Assembly (NCBI GenBank): GCA_027488155.1
Contig: JAIYCE010000081.1
Coordinates: forward strand, 1 to 64,000
Direction of reading: 5' to 3'
Source: Hyphomicrobiales bacterium
GTDB taxonomy: Bacteria; Pseudomonadota; Alphaproteobacteria; Rhizobiales; Beijerinckiaceae
Length of the DNA: 64,000 nucleotides
The notes under the pieces were generated by a model. That model was not told where the DNA came from. It made no database searches and saw only the letters and a list, made by a program, of their open reading frames with translations. Positions 20,929 to 30,903 of this stretch are shown one piece after another. Numbering within the stretch: position 1 is the stretch's first letter; every line of letters starts with the position of its first letter. A program made the translations under genes and the position numbers.

Positions 20929-22458
20929 TCACGCGAGAGAAAGGGTAACGCCAGCTTGCGCAGCGAGATCGCCTGAAACGATCCACTCAAAAGCGGTTTG
21001 CATTTCGGGTGCAAAATACCGGTCATCATCGAGATGGGGCACGGCAGAACGGATCAGGTGCCGCGCCTTCTCAAGGGGCGGGCTTGACGACAGCGGCGCA
21101 TGAAAATCGCAGCCTTGGGCGGCAGCCAAGGCTTCAATGGCGACGACATGGGCTGCGTTGCGCGCCATCGTCAACAGACGACGCGCGCCATGGGTCGCCA
21201 TCGAGACGTGATCTTCCTGATTGGCTGACGTTGGAATGGAATCGACACTCGCCGGATGCGCCATCTGCTTGTTTTCGGAAACGAGCGCGGCCGCCGTAAC
21301 CTGCGGGATCATGAAGCCGGAATTGAGACCGGGCTTCGGCGTGAGAAACGCCGGCAGGCCTGACAAAGCGGGGTCAACAAGCATGGCGATACGGCGCTCG
21401 GTGAGCGAGCCGATTTCGCAAATCGCCATCGCAATCATGTCCGCCGCGAAGGCGACCGGTTCGGCGTGGAAATTACCACCTGAAATGACCTCGCCTTCGA
21501 CGGAAAAAACGAGCGGATTGTCCGATACGCCATTCGCTTCGATCGTCAACGTATCGGCTGCCTGTTGCAACAGGTCGAAACAAGCGCCCATCACCTGCGG
21601 CTGGCATCGCAGACAATAGGGATCTTGCACGCGCTCATCGCCTTCGAGATGAGAGGCACGGATTACGCTACCCTGCATCAACGCCCGCAGTTCGGCAGCG
21701 ACGGCGATCTGTCCCTTGTGCCGCCGCACTGCGTGGATACGCGGATCGAACGGGCCATCCGAACCTCGCGCTGCATCGGTCGAGAGCGCACCCGTGACGA
21801 GCGCGGCTCGAAACACCGTCTCTGCTTCGAACAAGCCTGCAAGCGCCAGAGCGGTTGAAATCTGCGTGCCGTTGAGAAGGGCGAGACCTTCCTTTGGACC
21901 CAATACTAACGGCGTCAATTCGGCTTCGGCGAGTGCGCGCTCAGCATCGATTATGGTTTCGCCACGATGAAATGAGCCAACGCCCATAAGAGCAGCTGTC
22001 ATATGAGCGAGCGGTGCAAGATCACCTGATGCACCGACAGACCCTTGCCCGGGAATGACAGGAACGAGATCTTTCTGCAGGCATGAGGCGAGATGATCGA
22101 GCGTGGCAAGCCGGATACCAGACGCGCCTTGCGCAAGGCTCGCCAGTTTCAGCACCATGGCCAAACGCACAACCGCTTTCGGCAGGGGTGCGCCAACGCC
22201 CGCCGCATGGGAAAGCACGATGTTGCGTTGGAGCTTGGCAAGATCTTCCGTCCCGATCCGCACATGCGCCAGCTTACCGAAACCAGTGTTGATTCCGTAG
22301 ACCGCATCGCCCTTGGCAATGATGGCCGCGACGGTGCGCGCACTCGCCTCGACAGCAGGTCGTGTTGCCGGATCGAGTTGAACCGATGCACCACGATAGA
22401 TGGCGCGCCAATCGGCCAAGGTCACATGGCCAGGTCGCAACAGCACTGAAGCGCTCAT
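20929..22458 (-). CDS. hutH: Histidine ammonia-lyase
   Basis: [30 protein letters not shown] (MIO-forming ASG), LLNGTQIST. Confidence 0.98.
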   Translation of the reverse strand: MSASVLLRPGHVTLADWRAIYRGASVQLDPATRPAVEASARTVAAIIAKGDAVYGINTGFGKLAHVRIGTEDLAKLQRNIVLSHAAGVGAPLPKAVVRLAMVLKLASLAQGASGIRLATLDHLASCLQKDLVPVIPGQGSVGASGDLAPLAHMTAALMGVGSFHRGETIIDAERALAEAELTPLVLGPKEGLALLNGTQISTALALAGLFEAETVFRAALVTGALSTDAARGSDGPFDPRIHAVRRHKGQIAVAAELRALMQGSVIRASHLEGDERVQDPYCLRCQPQVMGACFDLLQQAADTLTIEANGVSDNPLVFSVEGEVISGGNFHAEPVAFAADMIAMAICEIGSLTERRIAMLVDPALSGLPAFLTPKPGLNSGFMIPQVTAAALVSENKQMAHPASVDSIPTSANQEDHVSMATHGARRLLTMARNAAHVVAIEALAAAQGCDFHAPLSSSPPLEKARHLIRSAVPHLDDDRYFAPEMQTAFEWIVSGDLAAQAGVTLSLA

Positions 22459-23657
22459 CGTCCCATCCTCACGCGCGCATGGAGCGGATTGAAACCAATC
22501 CGATAAACAAGCTCGGCGGGCCGCACCACATCCCAGATCGCGAGATCGCACTGCTTACCAGCTTCCAGCGTACCGATGCGATCGACAAGGCCGAGCGCAC
22601 GCGCCGCTTCGCGCGTGACGCCTGCAATGCATTCATCAACCGTCAGGCGGAACAAGGTTGCGGCCATGTTCATCGTCATCAGCAGGGATGTGAGCGGCGA
22701 CGTGCCGGGATTACTGTCTGTAGCGATGGCAATATAGGCACCATGCTTGCGTAACGCCTCGACCGGCGGTTTATGCGTTTCGCGCAACATGTAGAAAGCG
22801 CCGGGCAAGAGAACGGCCACGGTTCCCGCCCGTGCCAACGCCTGTGCGCCAGCCTCATCCGTATGTTCGAGATGATCGGCGGACAAAGCGTTGAAACGCG
22901 CCGCCAGCGCAGCACCATGCAAATTCGACAATTGATCGGCGTGGAGTTTTACCGGCAAGCCAAGCGCCTTGGCGCGCTGAAAGACACGTTCAGTCTGCGC
23001 AATCGAGAACGCAATACCCTCGCAGAACGCATCCACTGCATCGGCGAGATGCAAGCGCGCAATCGCCGGCATCATCTCATCGCAAACGCGCGCGATATAA
23101 GCGTCCTTATCGCCTTGGGCTTCTGGCGGCAGCGCATGCGCCCCCAGAAACGTCGTCACGATTCCGACATCCCGCTCATGCGCGAGCCCACGCGCAACGC
23201 GCAGACACTTCATTTCGCTGTCTATATCAAGCCCATAACCCGATTTGATCTCGACGGTAGTGACGCCTTCGGCGATCAAATGATCAAGTCTGCGCAAGGC
23301 AGAGCGGTTCAAGTCTGCTTCGCTTGCCGCGCGTGTGGCACGCACGGAGGACACAATGCCGCCCCCCGCACGCGCAATCTCTTCATAGCTTGCGCCCGCA
23401 AGGCGCATTTCGAATTCCTGCGCACGGTCGCCGCCATAGACAAGATGCGTGTGGCAATCGACGAGACCGGGGGTGATCAGCCGCCCTTCACAGTCAACGA
23501 CGCGCGCGCTACCCACATATGGCATATCCGCTTCGGGGCCGGCATACACGATCTGTCCGCTCTCACAGACAATCGCGCCTTTAGCGACAATACCAAGCCC
23601 TTCCGCATCGGACGCGAGCGTCGCCAATTGGGCATTTCTCCACACAATGTCGGCCAT
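22455..23657 (-). CDS. hutI: Imidazolonepropionase
   Basis: [55 protein letters not shown]. Confidence 0.98.
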   Translation of the reverse strand: MADIVWRNAQLATLASDAEGLGIVAKGAIVCESGQIVYAGPEADMPYVGSARVVDCEGRLITPGLVDCHTHLVYGGDRAQEFEMRLAGASYEEIARAGGGIVSSVRATRAASEADLNRSALRRLDHLIAEGVTTVEIKSGYGLDIDSEMKCLRVARGLAHERDVGIVTTFLGAHALPPEAQGDKDAYIARVCDEMMPAIARLHLADAVDAFCEGIAFSIAQTERVFQRAKALGLPVKLHADQLSNLHGAALAARFNALSADHLEHTDEAGAQALARAGTVAVLLPGAFYMLRETHKPPVEALRKHGAYIAIATDSNPGTSPLTSLLMTMNMAATLFRLTVDECIAGVTREAARALGLVDRIGTLEAGKQCDLAIWDVVRPAELVYRIGFNPLHARVRMGR

Positions 23658-23672
23658 GGGCGCCCCCTCTTT

Positions 23673-23682
23673 TGTATAGACA
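23673..23682. promoter_or_regulatory. Candidate HutC operator 1 (TGTATAGACA)
   Basis: CTTTTGTATAGACATATC; reverse complement shares 16 nt TATGTCTATACAAAAG with site 3. Confidence 0.75.
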
Positions 23683-23757
23683 TATCAGAACGGCGAAGGC
23701 CGTAAAGGTGCATCAGCAAGCTCTGCGACCATCACGCACACGCTCTCCCCCATTTTT

Positions 23758-23767
23758 TGTCTATACA
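23758..23767. promoter_or_regulatory. Candidate HutC operator 2 (TGTCTATACA)
   Basis: Same 10-mer (reverse complement of site 1) in the hutI-hutF divergent intergenic region. Confidence 0.75.
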
Positions 23768-23825
23768 TAATTGCAAGGCCGAAATGGCCCTGTAAGATGG
23801 GCGATCTGACAAGGCGGAGCAGCCT

Positions 23826-25175
23826 ATGGCCGATGGCGCTTACCGATTCGAATATGCGTTTCTGCCCGGCGGCTGGCAGACTGATGTGCGCGTGACAATC
23901 GCCGATGGCAAGGTGACAGCTTTGGGTGGCGATGGTCCCTCAACGCCAGTCAAAGGTGCCGCCCTTCCAGGCCTGCCCAATCTGCACAGCCACACGTTTC
24001 AACGCGGCATGGCCGGCCTCGCCGAGCGTCGCGGTCCCGCAAGCGATTCCTTCTGGACGTGGCGCGAAGTGATGTATCGCTTCTTGGGCGCACTCACGCC
24101 GGACGACGTCGAAGCGATTGCCGCGATGGCGATGGTCGAGATGCTCGAAGGCGGCTTCACGTCGCTGGCAGAGTTTCATTATCTACACCATGCCGCGGAC
24201 GGCACAGCCTATAACGACCCTGCCGAACTGTCGGGGCGCATCGTTGCTGCAGCGCACGAAACGGGCATCGGTCTCACGCTTCTCCCTGTCTTTTATGCGC
24301 AAGGCGGCTTCGGCGGCCAGCAGACACAGCCCGGACAGCGCCGCTTTTTCAGCCGCGATGCCGATGCCTTTGCCCGTCTGCAGGAGGCGGCGCGCCGTCA
24401 CACGGCAGCGCATGGCATGATGTTGGGTGGCGCTCCGCACAGTCTGCGTGCCGTCACACCGGATCAGTTGGCCACTTTTCTGGCAGCGAGCCCGGACGGA
24501 CCTATCCACATCCATGTCGCCGAGCAGATGCGCGAAGTGGACGATTGCCTCGCTTGGTCGGGACAGCGGCCTGTACGCTGGCTTCTCGACCATGCGCCGG
24601 TGGACAGCCGCTGGTGCCTCATCCACGCCACGCATATGGACGCGGGCGAAGTGAGCGACATGGCCAAGACGGGCGGAGTCGCGGGCCTTTGCCCGATCAC
24701 TGAGGCCAATCTAGGCGATGGTATTTTTGCGGGCGTCGAATTCCGAGATCATGGCGGCCTTTATGGCGTCGGCTCGGATTCGAATGTTGAGATCGATGCG
24801 GCAGGTGAATTGCGCCTGTTCGAATACGGCCAGCGACTCCTCCATCGCGGTCGCAATTTAATGTCGGGCACCGAAGGATCTTCAACCGGTGAAGCGCTCT
24901 ATCGTGCGGCACTGACTGGCGGCGCACAGGCGCTCGGCCAACCGCTGGGCGCGATCGCGCAGGGCCAACGGGCCGATTTCGTTGTGCTCGATACCGACCA
25001 TCCTGCCTTTGGGCCGAAGCCGGAATACTGGCTCGACAGCTACATTTTCAACGCCGGGCGCAACGCCATCAAGACCGTTATAGCAGGCGGTATTATTCAA
25101 GTTGACCATGGACGCCATAAATCCCGCGACAGGGTTGCGGCGCGCTTCCGCCAGACCTTGAACCGGGTGTTGTAA
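23826..25175 (+). CDS. hutF: Formimidoylglutamate deiminase
   Basis: GLPNLHSHTFQRGMAGLAERRG, FWTWREVMYRF, HIHVAEQMREVDDCLAWSGQRP, GSDSNVEIDAAGELRLFEYGQRL. Confidence 0.95.
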   Translation: MADGAYRFEYAFLPGGWQTDVRVTIADGKVTALGGDGPSTPVKGAALPGLPNLHSHTFQRGMAGLAERRGPASDSFWTWREVMYRFLGALTPDDVEAIAAMAMVEMLEGGFTSLAEFHYLHHAADGTAYNDPAELSGRIVAAAHETGIGLTLLPVFYAQGGFGGQQTQPGQRRFFSRDADAFARLQEAARRHTAAHGMMLGGAPHSLRAVTPDQLATFLAASPDGPIHIHVAEQMREVDDCLAWSGQRPVRWLLDHAPVDSRWCLIHATHMDAGEVSDMAKTGGVAGLCPITEANLGDGIFAGVEFRDHGGLYGVGSDSNVEIDAAGELRLFEYGQRLLHRGRNLMSGTEGSSTGEALYRAALTGGAQALGQPLGAIAQGQRADFVVLDTDHPAFGPKPEYWLDSYIFNAGRNAIKTVIAGGIIQVDHGRHKSRDRVAARFRQTLNRVL

Positions 25176-25987
25176 TGGCAAGCGCTGCCACCAAGCCTAT
25201 TGCGAAGAAGGCAGCGGCACCGCCAGCGCGAACGCGTGGGCAAAGCCTCAATCAGACCATACGCAACGACATCGAACACAAGATCATGAGTGGCGAATGG
25301 CCACCCGGTTTCCGCCTGCCTTTCGAGCACGAGATGATGGAGCATTATGGCTGCTCCCGCATGACGGTGAACAAAGCGCTGACAGCCCTTTCGGCACAAG
25401 GGCTCATCATGCGCCGCCGCCGCGCTGGATCCGTTGTTGCTGCGCCGAGTGCAGATCGCGCCGTCCTGCAAATCGTCGATTTTGCCGCAGAGGCGCAACG
25501 CTCAGGCAAACTCTATCGGCACGACATGATGGAACGCCGCATCGAGACAATCGACGCGGCCATGGCCCGCCGCACAGGATTGAAGCCAGGCGCCCGCGTA
25601 CTGTATGCGGCCACGCGCCATGTCGTTGACGGCGTGATTGAAGCTTACGAAGAACGCATCGTGAATTTGGCGGCCGTGCCGCAAGCCAAACGGGAAGCAT
25701 TCGCCGATATGCCGATTGGAACCTGGTTGCTGCAGCGCGTACCTTGGAGCGATGCCGAACACATCATTGGTGCCATCAATGCCGATGCACGCCTCGCCCG
25801 CCGCCTCGGTATAGAACGCAATGCCGCCTGCCTGATGCTTGAACGCCGAACTTGGCAAAACGCGATTTTTCTGACCGAGGCGCGGCTCTACTATCCAGGA
25901 ACCGGCCACCGCCTCGTCGGCCGCTTCTCGCCCACCGGCAACCCGGCTTTCGGACTTGCCGTCGGCACAGACATCGGGCGAAGTTGA
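25175..25987 (+). CDS. hutC: Histidine-utilisation repressor, GntR family
   Basis: GntR wHTH (RNDIEHKIMSGEWPPGFRLPFEHEMMEHYGCSRMTVNKALTALSAQG) with UTRA-like effector domain; located in the hut cluster. Confidence 0.93.
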   Translation: MASAATKPIAKKAAAPPARTRGQSLNQTIRNDIEHKIMSGEWPPGFRLPFEHEMMEHYGCSRMTVNKALTALSAQGLIMRRRRAGSVVAAPSADRAVLQIVDFAAEAQRSGKLYRHDMMERRIETIDAAMARRTGLKPGARVLYAATRHVVDGVIEAYEERIVNLAAVPQAKREAFADMPIGTWLLQRVPWSDAEHIIGAINADARLARRLGIERNAACLMLERRTWQNAIFLTEARLYYPGTGHRLVGRFSPTGNPAFGLAVGTDIGRS

Positions 25988-26020
25988 AAGACTTGGACAA
26001 GACCCGCCGACGGTCAGCTA

Positions 26021-26030
26021 TGTCTATACA
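26021..26030. promoter_or_regulatory. Candidate HutC operator 3 (TGTCTATACA)
   Basis: TATGTCTATACAAAAG upstream of the ABC substrate-binding protein gene. Confidence 0.72.
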
Positions 26031-26088
26031 AAAGCGTAGCGACGGGACTAACATCGCATCTCAGGATTTCACAATGAGTGAGGGGACC

Positions 26089-27033
26089 ATGAAAAAATCC
26101 ATCATCGCACTGTCACTGGCAGCAAGCGTTTTCGCATTGCCTGCCGCCGCGCAGAACACGGCCGTCACAATCGGCTATTCTGGTTGGACCGGATTTGCAC
26201 CGCTGACGCTGGCCAAGGAAGCTGGCATCTTCAAGAAAAACGGCCTCGACGTAACCATGAAGAAGATTCCGCAGGCCAGTCGCCACCTCGCCATTCAGTC
26301 GGGCGACGTGCAGTGCGCCGCAACCACAGTGGAAACTTGGGTTGTCTGGAACGCCAATGGCGTGCCGACGAAGCAGATCTTCCAATTAGACAAGAGCTAC
26401 GGCGCTGACGGTATGGCCGTACGCAGCAATATTGCCTCGGTCAAGGATTTGAAGGGTAAGACCGTCGCTGCCTCTGCGCCGGGCACGGCGCCCTATTTCA
26501 CGCTGGCTTGGTTCTTGAAAAAGAACGGTCTCAGCGTGAAAGATGTTACTGTCGTCAATATGGAACCGGGCCCCGCTGCACAAGCCTTCATCGCCGGCCA
26601 GAACGACGCTGCGATGACCTATGAGCCTTACCTGTCTTCGGTGCGCAATGCGCCACAAGCAGGGAAAATCATCGCCACGACGCTCGATTATCCGATGATC
26701 ATGGATACGTTCGGTTGCACGCCGAAATTCTTGAGTGACAATCCGAAGGCTGCCAAAGCACTCGCCGATTCCTACTTCGAAGCTTTGGAAATGATCACCA
26801 AAGAACCCGCGAAATCTTATGAAATCATGGGCGCCGATGTGAAGCAGACCGGTGAGCAATTCGGTAATTCGGCGAAATTCCTACGCTGGCAGGATCGCGC
26901 CGCGAACAAAAAATTCTTCGAAGGTGAATTCGAACAATTTTCGAACGAAGCGGCAGACCTCTTGCTTGAAATTGGCATCATCAAGCAGAAGCCCGACATC
27001 AAGTCGCTCGCCGATACGCGCTTTCTTCAGTGA
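26089..27033 (+). CDS. NitT/TauT-family ABC transporter substrate-binding protein
   Basis: Signal peptide MKKSIIALSLAASVFALPAAAQ; IGYSGWTGFAPLTLAKEAGIFKKNGLDV typical of SsuA/TauA/ThiY-like proteins. Confidence 0.9.
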   Translation: MKKSIIALSLAASVFALPAAAQNTAVTIGYSGWTGFAPLTLAKEAGIFKKNGLDVTMKKIPQASRHLAIQSGDVQCAATTVETWVVWNANGVPTKQIFQLDKSYGADGMAVRSNIASVKDLKGKTVAASAPGTAPYFTLAWFLKKNGLSVKDVTVVNMEPGPAAQAFIAGQNDAAMTYEPYLSSVRNAPQAGKIIATTLDYPMIMDTFGCTPKFLSDNPKAAKALADSYFEALEMITKEPAKSYEIMGADVKQTGEQFGNSAKFLRWQDRAANKKFFEGEFEQFSNEAADLLLEIGIIKQKPDIKSLADTRFLQ

Positions 27034-27051
27034 ATAGACGATAAAACGAGT

Positions 27052-27084
27052 GCCGGCGCCCACGCGCCGGCGCTTTCTCTTTTT
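27052..27084 (+). terminator. Intercistronic terminator-like hairpin after SBP gene
   Basis: GCCGGCGC-CCAC-GCGCCGGC then GCTTTCTCTTTT. Confidence 0.7.
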
Positions 27085-27095
27085 AAGGTGCGAAC

Positions 27096-27878
27096 ATGGC
27101 CCTTCTCCGCCCCCTTGAACCGGTCAGCCAGCGTACGCGCATTCTGCTTGGCGTCGCGTTTTTCGTTATCTTCTTCGCAGCCTGGGCGGCGGCAACTTTG
27201 GGCGGCTATGTCTCCAAGACCTTCCTCGCCGACCCCATCACAATGGTCAAGGATGGCTGGATTCTGCTGACCAAATTCGGCTTTGCGCATGATATAGGGA
27301 TGACCGTTTGGCGCGTGCTCGGGGGGTTCGTGCTGGCAGCCGTGATCGGCGTACCGATCGGCATTCTAATGGGTGCCTATAAACCGATCGAAGCATTTCT
27401 CGAGCCCTTCGTCTCCTTTGCCCGCTATTTACCTGCTTCGGCTTTCGTGCCGCTTTTGATCCTCTGGGCTGGAATTGGCGAAACGCAAAAATTACTCGTC
27501 ATCTTTATCGGATCTTTCTTCCAGATCATCCTGATGGTCGCCGTCTCGGTGTCGAATACGCGTCGCGATCTGGTCGAAGCGGCCTACACATTGGGATCAA
27601 CAAGCATAGGCGTCGTCCGCCGTGTGCTCATTCCCGCCACCGCGCCTGATATTGCTGAAACGCTGCGCCTCGTTCTCGGCTGGGCATGGACTTACGTCAT
27701 CGTTGCCGAATTAATCGGGTCTTCATCGGGCATCGGCCACATGATCATCGAAAGTCAGGCGCTGATGGCAACCGGCCAGATCATTTTTGGCATCATCGTG
27801 ATTGGCGTAATTGGTTTGGTCTCGGATCTATTGTTCAAATTCGTCAATCGCCAATTCTTTGCGTGGAGACTGGCATGA
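27096..27878 (+). CDS. NitT/TauT-family ABC transporter permease
   Basis: Multiple TM; LVEAAYTLGSTSIGVVRRVLIPATAPDIAETLRLVLGWAW (EAA loop). Confidence 0.92.
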   Translation: MALLRPLEPVSQRTRILLGVAFFVIFFAAWAAATLGGYVSKTFLADPITMVKDGWILLTKFGFAHDIGMTVWRVLGGFVLAAVIGVPIGILMGAYKPIEAFLEPFVSFARYLPASAFVPLLILWAGIGETQKLLVIFIGSFFQIILMVAVSVSNTRRDLVEAAYTLGSTSIGVVRRVLIPATAPDIAETLRLVLGWAWTYVIVAELIGSSSGIGHMIIESQALMATGQIIFGIIVIGVIGLVSDLLFKFVNRQFFAWRLA

Positions 27879-28669
27879 GGACAGATGCCATTCTTCGCAT
27901 CGAACAAGTCTCGCGTATCTTTCCCGCGGTCTCCGGCCGGCAACCTGTACGCGCGCTAGAGCCGACCGATCTCACCATCGCGCGGAATGATTTCATCACG
28001 ATTCTGGGACCGTCAGGATGTGGGAAATCAACCTTGCTGCGTATTGTTGCCGGGCTTGATACGCCAACCTCTGGACGGGTCGTTCTCGATAATCGTGCGG
28101 TCACTGGCCCAGGACCTGATCGGGGCATGGTGTTCCAATCCTACACCCTGTTCCCATGGCTGAATGTTGCCGACAACATCGCTTTCGGCCTGCGCGAACG
28201 TGGCGTATCGGAAACGATTATTCACGAAACTGTAGCGGAATATGTTGCCAAGGTTGGCCTGCGCGGTTTCGAGAACCATTTGCCGAAGCAATTGTCGGGC
28301 GGCATGCAACAACGCACTGCCATCGCGCGTGCGCTTGCCAACAATCCTGAAATCCTGCTCCTCGACGAACCCTTCGGCGCACTCGACAACCAGACCCGCG
28401 GCCTGATGCAGGAGCTTTTACTGGGCATTTGGGAGCGCGAACGCAAGACGGTGATCTTCGTCACCCATGACATTGAGGAAGCCATCTTCATGGCCTCTCG
28501 CGTCATCGTGATGACGGCGCGTCCCGGCCGCATCAAGGCCGACATTGCAGTCGACCTGCCGCATCCACGGCATTACACTGTGAAGACAAGTCCGGAATTC
28601 TCGACGCTGAAAGCACGATTAACCGAGGAAATCCGCGCCGAAGCCGTGCTCGCGGCAGAAGCGCATTGA
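27875..28669 (+). CDS. NitT/TauT-family ABC transporter ATP-binding protein
   Basis: Walker A GPSGCGKST, signature LSGGMQQRTAIARAL, Walker B ILLLDEPFGALD. Confidence 0.95.
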   Translation: MRTDAILRIEQVSRIFPAVSGRQPVRALEPTDLTIARNDFITILGPSGCGKSTLLRIVAGLDTPTSGRVVLDNRAVTGPGPDRGMVFQSYTLFPWLNVADNIAFGLRERGVSETIIHETVAEYVAKVGLRGFENHLPKQLSGGMQQRTAIARALANNPEILLLDEPFGALDNQTRGLMQELLLGIWERERKTVIFVTHDIEEAIFMASRVIVMTARPGRIKADIAVDLPHPRHYTVKTSPEFSTLKARLTEEIRAEAVLAAEAH

Positions 28670-28698
28670 ACACACCATTTGTAACGGAGGGAGAAACG

Positions 28699-29727
28699 AT
28701 GAAACTTCAACTTCTATTGGGCTCAGCAGCCCTGTTGCTGGCGTCGGCCGCTTCGGCCCAAACGCTTGTGCCAAGCCCCACGCTGGATGCGATCAAGGCG
28801 CGCGGCCACCTCGAATGCGGCGTTCATCTTGGCTTACCAGGCTTCTCCTTCGCCAATGACAAGGGCGAATGGACGGGCCTCGACGTCGATCTCTGCAAGG
28901 CTGTGGCTGCCGCCGTTCTCGGCGATGCCAACAAGGTGAAGTATACGCCGACTTCGGTGCAGCAGCGCTGGCCGATCCTGCAATCGGGACAGGTCGACCT
29001 TTTGTCGCGGAATACGACGATCACATTCTCGCGCAACGCCTCGCTCGGCGTTGATTTCCAAGGCATCAACTTCTTCGAAGGCCAGACCTTTGTGGTACGC
29101 AAATCGGTCAACGCAAAAGCGCCGAAGGATCTTGACGGCGCATCAATCTGCGTCGCCGCTGGTTCGACGGAAGAAAAGACGGCCGCCGATTGGTATCGTG
29201 AGCGCAATCTGAAAGTCACGATCACGACCTTCCAGAAGAATGACGACGCAATCACCGCTTATGATTCAGGCCGTTGCGACGCTTATACCGCTGGCTTTGG
29301 CGCCTTGGCTGGCCAGCGCATCAAACTGAAAAACCCCGACGATCACGTCATTCTCAACGAATTGATTTCAAACGATCCCCAAGGTCCCGTCACCCGCTAT
29401 GGCGACGACCGTTGGCAAGCCGTGGTCCGTTGGACGCTCAACGGTATGATCGCTGCCGAAGCGCTCGGCGTCACATCGAAGAATGCCGATGACATGAAGG
29501 CCAATTCGAAAAATGCCGAAATTCGTCGCCTCCTCGGCGCGGAAGGCGGCTTCGGTGCCATGCTTGGCCTGTCAAATGACTGGATGTTGAATGCCATCAA
29601 GCAAGTCGGCAATTATGGCGAAAGCTATGAGCGCACACTCGGTATGGGTTCTCCGCTGAAACTGCCGCGTGGCCCGAACCAGCTCTGGACCAAGGGCGGA
29701 CTGCTCTTCACGCCGCCGTTCCAATAA
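28699..29727 (+). CDS. aapJ: General L-amino-acid ABC transporter substrate-binding protein (AapJ-like)
   Basis: TLDAIKARGHLECGVHLGLPGFSFANDKGEWTGLDVDLCKAVAAAVLGD; followed by AapQM-like permeases. Confidence 0.88.
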   Translation: MKLQLLLGSAALLLASAASAQTLVPSPTLDAIKARGHLECGVHLGLPGFSFANDKGEWTGLDVDLCKAVAAAVLGDANKVKYTPTSVQQRWPILQSGQVDLLSRNTTITFSRNASLGVDFQGINFFEGQTFVVRKSVNAKAPKDLDGASICVAAGSTEEKTAADWYRERNLKVTITTFQKNDDAITAYDSGRCDAYTAGFGALAGQRIKLKNPDDHVILNELISNDPQGPVTRYGDDRWQAVVRWTLNGMIAAEALGVTSKNADDMKANSKNAEIRRLLGAEGGFGAMLGLSNDWMLNAIKQVGNYGESYERTLGMGSPLKLPRGPNQLWTKGGLLFTPPFQ

Positions 29728-29739
29728 GAAGCAATCGCG

Positions 29740-30903
29740 TTGCGGATGATGACGCGCTGGCTCAACGACAAGACGATCCGCGGCTATATTTGGCAGGCCG
29801 CGGTGTTAATCGGCCTTGTCGTGATGCTGGTGTTCTTTGTTCGCAACGCATCTGAGAATATGGTCAAGGCCGGAATTGCCTCGGGGTTCAATTTCCTCTG
29901 GCGCAGTTCCGGCATTGATGTCCCGTTCGACCTCACTGGCTATTCGCCAAGCGACACAATTTTTGCGCTGTTCTGGGCAGGCGTTGTCAACACGCTGTTT
30001 GTTTCGGCACTAGCCATCGTTTTGGCGACGGCGCTAGGCTTTCTCATTGGCCTTGCGCGCTTGTCATCGCATTGGCTGCTGTCGTCGATTGCGGGCGCTT
30101 ACGTTGAATTTGTCCGTAATATTCCGCTCCTGTTCTTCGTCATCTTTTGGTATTTCGGGGTCATTGCGTCCCTGCCGCAACCGAAGGACAGCGTCTCGCT
30201 GCTAAATCTTTTCTTTCTCAATAATCGCGGCCTCACAGTTCCGCGCCCGATCGATGGTGCGCCCTTTTTATGGGCGTGGCTTGCCATCATCGCATTCGCT
30301 TTTCTGCAATGGGGCGTGAGCCGCTTTGCGGCAGCACGTCGCGCAAGGACTGGAACAAGTTTTCCCTCCGGCCTTCTGGCACTCGTGACACTCGGCCTCG
30401 CACCCGTCTTTGCCCTGATTGCGGCCTCGTTCTGGACCGGTTGGGACGTGCCTGTCGCTGGCAAATTCAACCTGCGCGGCGGCACCGTTCTCATCCCGGA
30501 ATTCGTGGCGCTGCTCGCAGCGCTCGTCACCTATTCAGCCGGCTTTATTGCCGAAATCGTGCGCGGCGGCTTACTCGCTGTTTCACGCGGCCAGCGTGAG
30601 GCCGCATTGGCTTTAGGACTCACCCAAGGGCAGACCTTGTGGCTTGTGGTTATCCCGCAAGCGATGCGCGTGATCATCCCGCCAATGACAAGTCAGTATT
30701 TAAATATTCTGAAGAATTCATCTTTCGGTGCAGCAATCGCCTATCCCGAACTCGTCAGCGTTTTCATGGGCTCAGCGCTCAATAATACGGGACAAGCCAT
30801 CGAAATCATTGCCATGGTGCTCGCCGTGTATTTGTTCTTCGGCCTTATTGTGTCTTTTGCGATGAACGTCTTCAACAGCCGCATGGCGTTGGTGACGCGA
30901 TGA
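29740..30903 (+). CDS. aapQ: General L-amino-acid ABC permease (AapQ-like)
   Basis: Large HisM-type permease with FVRNIPLLFFVIFWYFGVI, AEIVRGGLLAVSRGQREAALALGLTQGQTL. Confidence 0.88.
   Translation: MRMMTRWLNDKTIRGYIWQAAVLIGLVVMLVFFVRNASENMVKAGIASGFNFLWRSSGIDVPFDLTGYSPSDTIFALFWAGVVNTLFVSALAIVLATALGFLIGLARLSSHWLLSSIAGAYVEFVRNIPLLFFVIFWYFGVIASLPQPKDSVSLLNLFFLNNRGLTVPRPIDGAPFLWAWLAIIAFAFLQWGVSRFAAARRARTGTSFPSGLLALVTLGLAPVFALIAASFWTGWDVPVAGKFNLRGGTVLIPEFVALLAALVTYSAGFIAEIVRGGLLAVSRGQREAALALGLTQGQTLWLVVIPQAMRVIIPPMTSQYLNILKNSSFGAAIAYPELVSVFMGSALNNTGQAIEIIAMVLAVYLFFGLIVSFAMNVFNSRMALVTR

Noticed and set aside
22773-23705. 310-aa plus-strand ORF
   Set aside because: Antisense shadow of hutI.
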